In this document: in pieces, positions 1 through 6,116 of the stretch
How positions within the stretch are numbered: the first letter of the stretch is position 1
Layout of the letters: each line of letters begins with the position of its first letter
Assembly: GCA_021776015.1 (NCBI GenBank)
Contig: JAJFGT010000080.1
Span: 1 to 6,116 of the forward strand
Length of the DNA stretch: 6,116 nt
Reading direction: 5' to 3'
Source of the DNA: Alphaproteobacteria bacterium
Lineage (GTDB): Bacteria; Pseudomonadota; Alphaproteobacteria; Micavibrionales; Micavibrionaceae
The notes under the pieces: generated by a model
What the model saw: only the letters and a program-made list of their open reading frames with translations
The model's database searches: none
What the model was told of the DNA's origin: nothing
Made by a program: the position numbers and the translations under genes

Positions 1-534
1 ATTGGCAATTTGAAAAAGGATCATACGGTTCTTCATCTGACACCTGATGAAAATTGTTTACCTAATATTGCAGATTTCTTAGAGATTGAAGCTATAGAAT
101 CCTTAACATGTGGCCTAGATATAAAACGCAAAGCAGGAAAATATATTTTTCACATATCTGGGCTTATTAAAGCAGATATTACACAAACATGCGTCTATTC
201 CTTGCAAAAAATAGATAGCCATATCGAAGAAAACTTTGACAGTTATTTTGCAGACAAAGATACAGCGGTTCCTTTTTTAAAAGCTAAAAAAGAGTTATTT
301 TCAAAAGGCGGTGTCAATGATACGCCAATTTTAGAGGAAGAAGAAGATCCCGAACCTATTCTAAATGGTCAAATAGATATGGGATCGCTTATATTACAAT
401 TCTTATCTTTATCTATTAACCCCTATCCTTATATAGAGGGGACTCAACCGCCATTACAAAAAACACCTGCACAGCCTCCATCTAAACGAGAAAGCCCTTT
501 TGAATCTTTGAAAGAATGGAAAGAAAAGGAATAA
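1..534 (+). CDS. yceD: YceD/DUF177 family protein, 5' end cut by the window edge
   Basis: This is the YceD (DUF177) family, which is linked to 23S rRNA and ribosomal protein L32 and is usually encoded just before rpmF or plsX. The frame is open to the left edge and a TTG occurs at position 10. I treat the gene as partial, because family members normally have some 10-20 residues before the point reached here and no ribosome binding site precedes the TTG. The family signature is visible: TQTCVYSL with its conserved Cys (about residue 64 from the window start), followed by an acidic stretch EEEEDPEP, then IDMGSLILQFLSLSINPYP (about 125-143). These match the TQTC..TLEP and ID(L/M)GEL..Q.L.L.l.PYP blocks of the family. 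The C-terminal tail is Pro- and Lys/Glu-rich (KEWKEKE). The gene is followed by a 108-nt gap and rpmF, the expected order. The family call is firm; the precise molecular role is inferred from the family. Confidence 0.87.
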   Translation: MGNLKKDHTVLHLTPDENCLPNIADFLEIEAIESLTCGLDIKRKAGKYIFHISGLIKADITQTCVYSLQKIDSHIEENFDSYFADKDTAVPFLKAKKELFSKGGVNDTPILEEEEDPEPILNGQIDMGSLILQFLSLSINPYPYIEGTQPPLQKTPAQPPSKRESPFESLKEWKEKE

Positions 535-546
535 TGCAGATTTCTC

Positions 547-576
547 TTGCATCTTTATAGAGTTTTGGCTTATAAG
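547..576 (+). promoter_or_regulatory. Candidate sigma-70-type promoter for rpmF
   Basis: TTGCAT (547-552) and TATAAG (571-576) lie 18 nt apart in the 108-nt yceD-rpmF gap. The -10 box matches consensus at five of six bases, but the -35 matches at only three, all in the TTG. Such a promoter would let rpmF be transcribed apart from yceD, with an approximately 60-nt leader. In AT-rich DNA a match this good can arise by chance. The rest of the gap (535-642) shows no terminator hairpin, so read-through from yceD is equally possible. Confidence 0.3.
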
Positions 577-642
577 GGCGATCTAGTGCCATGTAAATGG
601 ATAAAATAATTTGAGTTAATTTAATAACAGAGGTTTAGGGCC

Positions 643-822
643 ATGGCTGTTCCAAAAAGTAAAGTATCAAAATCAAAGCGTAATATGCGTCGCTCACATG
701 ATTCACTTACAACTGTAAACTGGGTCGAAGATTCACATACAGGTGAACCTGTTAGACGTCATCATGTTGATCTAAAGACAGGTATGTACAAAGGAAAACA
801 AATTCTCGAGGATCAAGAATAG
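643..822 (+). CDS. rpmF: 50S ribosomal protein L32 (bL32)
   Basis: This 59-residue protein is the small basic large-subunit ribosomal protein bL32. It opens with the classic [20 protein letters not shown] block, whose basic N-terminal tail is known to reach into rRNA, and ends with [16 protein letters not shown], the C-terminal form seen in alphaproteobacteria. It lacks the four Cys of zinc-binding L32 paralogues, so it is the zinc-independent type. The length is normal for the family. The ATG start is supported by AGAGG at 629-633, nine bases upstream, and by the invariant MAVP. The gene lies between yceD and plsX, a conserved neighbourhood, and an intrinsic terminator at 944-970 follows about 120 nt after its TAG stop. 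Confidence 0.97.
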   Translation: MAVPKSKVSKSKRNMRRSHDSLTTVNWVEDSHTGEPVRRHHVDLKTGMYKGKQILEDQE

Positions 823-877
823 ACACATTCTACGTCATATTCATCTTTCAACTTAAGAGAAACTAATTTAAGATATC

Positions 878-897
878 TTGTATATACTTTGTATATA
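878..897 (+). repeat. Pair of 9-bp direct repeats, 11-bp period
   Basis: TTGTATATA occurs at 878-886 and again at 889-897, with an offset of 11 bp, close to one turn of the helix. The second copy runs straight into a TATAAT box (894-899). The 10-bp palindrome AAGATATCTT (870-879) overlaps the first copy. Such an arrangement could be an operator with two half-sites on the same DNA face, but the sequence is low-complexity AT and could be fortuitous. Confidence 0.4.
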
Positions 898-899
898 AT
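894..899 (+). promoter_or_regulatory. Candidate -10 box (TATAAT) upstream of the terminator
   Basis: This is an exact TATAAT in the rpmF-plsX gap. No good -35 hexamer lies 16-18 bases upstream (the 17-nt position reads AGATAT), and the TG at 890-891 is one base out of register for an extended -10 element. If it is used, transcription would begin near 905 and meet the terminator at 944-970 after about 60 nt. That would give either a short RNA or an attenuated leader for plsX. It is the only near-consensus -10 box I see that could serve plsX. Confidence 0.3.
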
Positions 900-915
900 T
901 TTGAACAATTCCTTC

Positions 916-933
916 GATTCATAAGAGATTCAT
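916..933 (+). repeat. Pair of 7-bp direct repeats, 11-bp period
   Basis: GATTCAT occurs at 916-922 and 927-933, again offset by 11 bp, just before the terminator stem at 944. It is short, and its function is unknown. It is recorded because the same 11-bp spacing is seen in the TTGTATATA pair 38 bp upstream. Confidence 0.4.
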
Positions 934-943
934 GCTATGACAG

Positions 944-970
944 AGGCAGTATAAATATACTGCCTTTTTT
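944..970 (+). terminator. Rho-independent terminator between rpmF and plsX
   Basis: AGGCAGTAT (944-952) and ATACTGCCT (957-965) form a perfect 9-bp stem around an AAAT loop, and the right arm runs into six T residues (965-970). This is a textbook intrinsic terminator pointing in the + direction. It would end transcripts of rpmF (or yceD-rpmF). Only 29 nt separate its T-run from the plsX start, so any plsX promoter must overlap the terminator, sit in those 29 nt, or lie upstream and depend on read-through. Confidence 0.9.
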
Positions 971-999
971 AGTTTTTAATTTTTAAAATAGATTGGTTT

Positions 1000-2073
1000 T
1001 TGGAAAACGTGCCTCATTCACAAACAAACAAAATTACAATTTCTATTGATACTATGGGTGGGGATCAAGGGGTAAATATTACAATTCCTGGAGCTGCACG
1101 CACTCTAGAAAAACATCCTAATATTCATTTTTTGCTCTTTGGGGATGAATCTTATATTCGCCCCGTTCTCTCACGATATCCTAACCTCAAATCCAATTCT
1201 GAAGTTATTCATACACCTCATTCCATTTCTAACACTGAAAAACCATCTGTTGCCCTGCGCAAAGGCAGAGAGTCAAGCATGCGTCTAGCAATTAATGCTG
1301 TTTCTGACGGACGTGCTGATTGTATTGTCTCCGCAGGCAATACGGGTGCGTTAATGGCAATGGCTAAAATGGTTTTAAAATGTCTACCTGATATTCGTCG
1401 CCCTGCCATTGCAAGTGTTCTGCCGACTCATGACGGAGAAATTGTGATGCTTGATCTTGGCGCAAATTTATCATGTGATTCAGAAGTTCTCGTTCAATTT
1501 GCCTTGCTTGGTGCTGTTTACGCTAAAGTTGTGGGAGGGAAAGAAACCCCAACCATTGGACTATTAAATATAGGATCTGAAGATATTAAAGGACATGAGG
1601 AGTTAAAATCAGCAGCAGCTATTTTAGAGCGCGTCTCTTTTTCGGGGAAATATCATGGTTTTATTGAAGGGGATGATATTCCCATGGGTACAACAGATGT
1701 AGTTGTTACAGATGGCTTCACAGGAAACATTGCCTTAAAGATGGCGGAAGGCGTTGCAAATTTATCAGCACTTTATACAAAGGAAGCCTTTAAATCCTCT
1801 ATTTTTGCAATGATGGGGGCTCTTTTAGCAAAGAGAGCTTTCTCTCGGATGAAAGCAAAAATTGATCCTCGTTTTTATAACGGTGGAATGTTTTTAGGTC
1901 TTGATGGCGTCTGTGTGAAGAGCCACGGAGGAACAGATGCTATTGGTTTTGCAAATGCTCTAGAAGTTGCCTATAACCTTATTGAAAATGAATTTAATGA
2001 AAAAGTAGCTCAAGAGCTCAAAGAACTAATGAACCAAGAGTCATTTTTCGCCTCAGACATCGAAGGCGTATAG
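1000..2073 (+). CDS. plsX: Phosphate acyltransferase PlsX
   Basis: PlsX converts acyl-ACP and inorganic phosphate to acyl-phosphate, the acyl donor for PlsY in the first step of phospholipid synthesis. It is a peripheral membrane/cytosolic enzyme. The 357-residue length is typical. Family blocks appear in order: DTMGGDQG (17-24), KPSVALRKGRESSM (81-94), SAGNTGALM (111-119), LDLGANLSCDSEVLVQFALLG in two parts (151-160 and 161-171), LLNIGSEDIKG (188-198), VTDGFTGNIALK (236-247), and NGG.FLGL..V.VKSHG (294-310). The start is uncertain. An in-frame TAG at 970-972 limits the N-terminus, and the usable codons are TTG at 1000 and GTG at 1009. Neither has a good ribosome binding site, though GGAAAA at 1002-1007 lies close before the GTG. 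The first ATG (1054) falls inside the conserved MGGD block and is too late. fabH follows after 37 nt, the standard partner. Confidence 0.95.
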   Translation: MENVPHSQTNKITISIDTMGGDQGVNITIPGAARTLEKHPNIHFLLFGDESYIRPVLSRYPNLKSNSEVIHTPHSISNTEKPSVALRKGRESSMRLAINAVSDGRADCIVSAGNTGALMAMAKMVLKCLPDIRRPAIASVLPTHDGEIVMLDLGANLSCDSEVLVQFALLGAVYAKVVGGKETPTIGLLNIGSEDIKGHEELKSAAAILERVSFSGKYHGFIEGDDIPMGTTDVVVTDGFTGNIALKMAEGVANLSALYTKEAFKSSIFAMMGALLAKRAFSRMKAKIDPRFYNGGMFLGLDGVCVKSHGGTDAIGFANALEVAYNLIENEFNEKVAQELKELMNQESFFASDIEGV

Positions 2074-2110
2074 ATTCTATTGTATAATTTAAAGAAATTG
2101 TAAAATTACT

Positions 2111-3094
2111 ATGAGTATTCAATCTGTTATCAAGGGAACAGGATCGTTCCTTCCCTCTAAAATTCTAACAAATGTTGATCTTGAAAAAATAGTTGAGACA
2201 TCGGATGAGTGGATTTTTCAAAGGACAGGCATTCGCCAGCGCCATATTGTGTCTGGGGAAGAGACCACTTCAGTTCTTGCTAGTAATGCGGCGCGCCAAG
2301 CTTTAGCTGCATCAGGACTTTCTTCTGATGATATTGATGGCGTTATTGTTGCGACAACAACACCTGACCTTACTTTTCCTTCTGTAGCCGTTCACGTACA
2401 GGCCGAGTTAAATCTCCCTGCAAAGATGGCCTTTGATATACAGGCTGTTTGTACAGGTTTTATTTACGCACTCAGCACAGCACACAGTTTTATTCAATCA
2501 GGACAATGTAAAAATATTCTTGTGATTGGTGCTGAGTCTATGTCCAGCATTCTAGATTGGGAGGATCGTACAACTTGTGTTCTATTTGGAGATGGTGCAG
2601 GCGCTGTTGTTCTTGGAGCATCCGAAGAGACAGATGATAAGGCTAGCACACCCCAAAGAGGCATTCTCTCAACTCATCTTTATGCTGATGGACGTTATAA
2701 GGACATTCTCTGCACCAATGGAGGGGTCTCTAAAACACGGAGCACGGGCGTCATTCAAATGCAAGGGCGAGAGGTCTTTAAACAGGCCGTCACTTTAATG
2801 CATAATATTGTAGAAGAAGCTCTTTCCGCTAATGGATTTACAGGAAACGACTTGGATTGGCTCGTCCCACATCAGGCCAATATTCGTATCATTAGCGCGA
2901 CCGCTGAGAAGTTAGGCTTGCCAATGGATAAGGTCGTTGTCACTGTGGAAGATCAAGGAAACACGTCCGCGGCCTCCATTCCTTTAGCTCTTGATCTCGC
3001 AGTTCGAGATGGTCGTATCCAAAAAAATCAGCTCATTTTATTGGAGGCTCTCGGAGGAGGGCTAACATGGGGCGCATCACTTTTAAGATTTTAG
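2111..3094 (+). CDS. fabH: Beta-ketoacyl-ACP synthase III (FabH)
   Basis: FabH condenses acetyl-CoA (or another short acyl-CoA) with malonyl-ACP to start type II fatty acid synthesis in the cytosol. The 327-residue thiolase-fold protein is full length. The catalytic triad is present: Cys114 in AVCTGF, His254 in VPHQAN and Asn284 in GNTSAASIP. Other signatures are GSFLPSKILTN near the N-terminus, SDEWIFQRTGIRQRH (31-45), FGDGAGAVVL (159-168) and the C-terminal EALGGGLTWGASLLRF. The ATG start gives the usual N-terminus (MSIQSVIKGTGS), although no clear Shine-Dalgarno sequence precedes it. It lies 37 nt after plsX and 7 nt before trpA, so the three are very likely one transcript. In many alphaproteobacteria ihfA follows fabH; here its place is taken by trpA. 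Confidence 0.97.
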   Translation: MSIQSVIKGTGSFLPSKILTNVDLEKIVETSDEWIFQRTGIRQRHIVSGEETTSVLASNAARQALAASGLSSDDIDGVIVATTTPDLTFPSVAVHVQAELNLPAKMAFDIQAVCTGFIYALSTAHSFIQSGQCKNILVIGAESMSSILDWEDRTTCVLFGDGAGAVVLGASEETDDKASTPQRGILSTHLYADGRYKDILCTNGGVSKTRSTGVIQMQGREVFKQAVTLMHNIVEEALSANGFTGNDLDWLVPHQANIRIISATAEKLGLPMDKVVVTVEDQGNTSAASIPLALDLAVRDGRIQKNQLILLEALGGGLTWGASLLRF

Positions 3095-3101
3095 ATTCTA
3101 A

Positions 3102-3896
3102 ATGTCACGCATCACACACACATTCAAACAATTAAAAACAAAAAACCGCAAAGGGCTTATCCCCTTTATTATGGGTGGCGACCCCGATTTTGAAACAAGC
3201 CTTGCTATCCTTAAATCGCTTCCTAAAGCAGGGGCAGATTTAATTGAAATTGGAATGGCTTTTAGCGATCCTGTTGCTGATGGAGAAACCATTCAACGTG
3301 CAGGGCAGCGCGCGCTTAAAAATGGAATAAATTTAAAGAAAACCCTCAAAATGGTAGAGTTGTTTAGAAAAGAAAATCAAGATACGCCCATCATTCTCAT
3401 GGGCTATTCCAATCCTCTTCACGCCTATACAGAGTCTCTCTTTTTCTCAGATGCTAAACAGGCTGGTGTCGATGGCGTTTTAATTGTAGACACACCGCCA
3501 GAAGAGGAGGAATCTCTTGTCCCTCACGCTAAAGAGAATGCCATTGATCTAATCCGCCTCGCCACACCAACGACAAACCTTGAACGCCTTAAAAAAATTA
3601 CCCACAATGCCAGTGGTTTTCTCTACTATGTCTCTATTGCGGGTGTCACAGGAACAAAAAGTGCTAATATTGCAGATGTCCGAAAACATGTTGAAGAACT
3701 TAAAACACAAACAGATCTTCCTCTTGCCATCGGATTTGGGATTAAGACACCCAAAGACATTCAAAATATGTCAGAATTTAGTGATGCTGTTATTGTAGGT
3801 TCTGCTCTTATTCAAACAATTGAAACAACACCCAAAGAACTCCTTATTGAAAGATTAGGAGCGCAAATCTCTGCCTTATCAAAGGCACTGGATTAA
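3102..3896 (+). CDS. trpA: Tryptophan synthase alpha subunit
   Basis: TrpA cleaves indole-3-glycerol phosphate to indole and glyceraldehyde 3-phosphate, passing indole to TrpB in the alpha2-beta2 complex. The 264-residue TIM barrel has normal length. Key residues fall at the same numbers as in the Salmonella enzyme: Glu49 (LIEIG) and Asp60 (VADG), the two catalytic acids; Tyr175; Thr183 in the loop-6 GVTG motif; and GFG (211-213) and GSA (233-235) of the phosphate site. PFIMGGDPDFETSL (21-34) and IRLATPTT (151-158) are alphaproteobacterial in style. Two positions are unusual: Ala53 and Glu62, where the family usually has Pro (PFSDP..ADGP). It starts 7 nt after fabH with no clear ribosome binding site, which suggests translational coupling. 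trpB is not adjacent, unlike in most bacteria. No terminator is seen after its stop. The identity is firm; a working complex depends on a trpB elsewhere. Confidence 0.96.
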   Translation: MSRITHTFKQLKTKNRKGLIPFIMGGDPDFETSLAILKSLPKAGADLIEIGMAFSDPVADGETIQRAGQRALKNGINLKKTLKMVELFRKENQDTPIILMGYSNPLHAYTESLFFSDAKQAGVDGVLIVDTPPEEEESLVPHAKENAIDLIRLATPTTNLERLKKITHNASGFLYYVSIAGVTGTKSANIADVRKHVEELKTQTDLPLAIGFGIKTPKDIQNMSEFSDAVIVGSALIQTIETTPKELLIERLGAQISALSKALD

Positions 3897-3940
3897 ATAC
3901 TTAAAATTAAATCTAAACAGTTGTTGTGTTCTGAATCAAA

Positions 3941-3982
3941 TTGACGGTTCTCTTCAATATGCTATTGTAACGTTTGTATAAA
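3941..3982 (+). promoter_or_regulatory. Candidate promoter region for coxB-coxA
   Basis: TTGACG (3941-3946, five of six -35 bases) is followed after 16 nt by TATTGT (3963-3968, four of six -10 bases). A second -10-like box, TATAAA (3977-3982), lies further down but has only TTCAAT (3953-3958) as a -35. Either would give a coxB leader of roughly 30-50 nt. The 122-nt trpA-coxB gap and the change from biosynthesis to respiration make a promoter here likely. Which box is used cannot be told from sequence. I see no hairpin terminator in 3897-3940. Confidence 0.45.
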
Positions 3983-3994
3983 ATATGATGGGGA

Positions 3995-4005
3995 CCTTAT
4001 AAGGA
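3995..4005 (+). promoter_or_regulatory. Palindrome overlapping the coxB ribosome binding site
   Basis: CCTTATAAGG (3995-4004) is a perfect 10-bp palindrome whose right arm forms the AAGGA (4001-4005) Shine-Dalgarno sequence of coxB. The spacing to the ATG at 4019 is 13 nt, longer than usual. The palindrome could be a protein site in DNA. A hairpin in RNA is unlikely to be stable, since a loop would leave only three base pairs. Confidence 0.45.
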
Positions 4006-4018
4006 TTTTACAAATACT

Positions 4019-4849
4019 ATGTCAAAAATATTATACCTCTCTATAGCACTTGCTGCCTATCTTCTTCCAACTCTTGCCTTTGCAAGTGGTGTGGAACCAT
4101 ATCAATTTGGGTTTCAAGATGCGGCTAGTCCTGTTGCAGAACGATTACATGATTTCTATAGTATGTTATTTTATCTGTGTGTATTTATTGTTGTTCTTGT
4201 CGCAGGTTTACTTCTTTTTATCATTCTTCGCTTTAATGCAAAGACCAATCCAGAACCCTCAAAAAGAACACACAACACTCCACTTGAAATTATTTGGACA
4301 GTAATCCCTGTAATTATTATTACAATAATTGCGGTCCCCTCTATAAAGCTTCTCTATTATATGGATCGTACAGAAGCCCCTGAGATGACTATTAAGGTCA
4401 CAGGTTATCAATGGTATTGGGGATATTCGTACCCTGATTACGAAAATATTGAATTTTTATCTTATATGATTGAAGACAAAGATATAGATCCATCTAAAGG
4501 ACAACAACGCCTTCTTTCAACAGATAATGTAGTCGTCCTTCCAATTAACACTAATATTCAAATTTTAGTAACAGCAGAAGATGTCATCCATTCTCTTGCT
4601 CTTCCCGCTTTTGGAATTAAAATTGATGCTATCCCAGGACGCCTTAATGAAACATGGGTTCGCATTACGAAACCCGGAACATACTATGGACAGTGTTCTG
4701 AGCTATGTGGTGCAAGACATGCTTACATGCCTATTGAGATTAAGGCTGTTACAGAGGAAGAATTTGAACAGTGGTTAAATGAAGCTAAAGAAAAATATGC
4801 GCTCAATACAATGAGCTCTTCATCCATACAGATCGCACAAACACAATAG
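4019..4849 (+). CDS. coxB: Cytochrome c oxidase subunit II (CuA subunit)
   Basis: This subunit receives electrons from cytochrome c at its periplasmic CuA centre and passes them to heme a of subunit I. The 276-residue protein starts with a signal peptide, probably cut after Ala22 (LAFA-SG). It has two membrane helices (about 47-71 and 90-114) and then a cupredoxin domain. The aromatic electron-entry motif QWYWGYSYP is at 131-139. All CuA ligands are present: His191 (DVIHSLALP), Cys226, Glu228, Cys230, His234 and Met237 (GQCSELCGARHAYMPI). IPGRLNETW (205-213) is also characteristic. There is no fused cytochrome c domain; the tail is a short Ser/Gln-rich stretch. It ends in tandem TAG stops (4847-4852). 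coxA follows after 43 nt, the standard order, so the two are co-transcribed. Confidence 0.97.
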   Translation: MSKILYLSIALAAYLLPTLAFASGVEPYQFGFQDAASPVAERLHDFYSMLFYLCVFIVVLVAGLLLFIILRFNAKTNPEPSKRTHNTPLEIIWTVIPVIIITIIAVPSIKLLYYMDRTEAPEMTIKVTGYQWYWGYSYPDYENIEFLSYMIEDKDIDPSKGQQRLLSTDNVVVLPINTNIQILVTAEDVIHSLALPAFGIKIDAIPGRLNETWVRITKPGTYYGQCSELCGARHAYMPIEIKAVTEEEFEQWLNEAKEKYALNTMSSSSIQIAQTQ

Positions 4850-4859
4850 TAGTACATAA

Positions 4860-6116
<1,257 letters not shown>

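Noticed and set aside
566..590. Possible hairpin TGGC...GCCA between yceD and rpmF
   Set aside because: Four base pairs around a 17-nt loop with no T-run is too weak for a terminator or a defined leader element.
591..596. Start-stop element ATGTAA in the rpmF leader, preceded by AAGGG
   Set aside because: A minimal ORF could in principle stall ribosomes, but the spacing is long (12 nt) and nothing else supports it.
1218..1409. Open frame on the - strand inside plsX (63 codons)
   Set aside because: It lies opposite strongly conserved PlsX blocks, has no recognisable family, and is explained as a shadow of the coding strand.
3098..3764. Two - strand open frames opposite trpA (3098-3292 and 3549-3764)
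   Set aside because: Both lie opposite conserved TrpA sequence, with no ribosome binding site or family resemblance.
4050..4304. Overlapping + strand frames within fabH, trpA, coxB and coxA (2577-2798, 3580-3798, 4050-4304, 4581-4778, 5639-5935)
   Set aside because: Each is an out-of-frame reading of a well-identified gene. The hydrophobic look of the one in coxB comes from T-rich codons of the true membrane helices.

Overview
The window is AT-rich chromosomal DNA with every gene on the + strand. It looks like a low-GC alphaproteobacterium. Three things point there: the lineage-typical string yceD-rpmF-plsX-fabH, an alphaproteobacterial style of TrpA, and coxB-coxA subunits that resemble those of mitochondria and alphaproteobacteria. 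A host-associated or streamlined member such as Holosporales/Rickettsiales-like would fit the base composition, but the sequence does not settle the order. An intact trpA argues against the most reduced Rickettsia-type genomes.

Layout. 1-534: 3' part of yceD (DUF177), cut by the left edge. 643-822: rpmF, encoding ribosomal protein L32. 823-999: the only non-coding stretch with visible structure. It holds two pairs of short direct repeats, a perfect TATAAT box and a strong intrinsic terminator at 944-970. 1000-3896: plsX, fabH and trpA, closely packed and probably co-transcribed. 3897-4018: a gap with a candidate promoter and a 10-bp palindrome over the ribosome binding site. 4019-6116: coxB and the first three quarters of coxA, cut by the right edge.

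How the genes work together. YceD is linked to 23S rRNA and L32, so yceD-rpmF is a ribosome/large-subunit block. PlsX and FabH act at the interface of fatty acid and phospholipid synthesis: FabH starts chains and PlsX converts acyl-ACP to acyl-phosphate. TrpA makes indole from indole-3-glycerol phosphate and normally works with TrpB, which is not in the window. CoxB and CoxA are the CuA and catalytic subunits of an aa3-type cytochrome c oxidase in the inner membrane, so the organism respires oxygen.

Most of the window is housekeeping. I found no mobile element, CRISPR array, defence system, tRNA or new multi-gene system. The points worth a second look are a trpA parted from trpB and joined to the lipid genes, two odd residues beside the TrpA active site, and the terminator-bearing leader of plsX with its helically spaced repeats.
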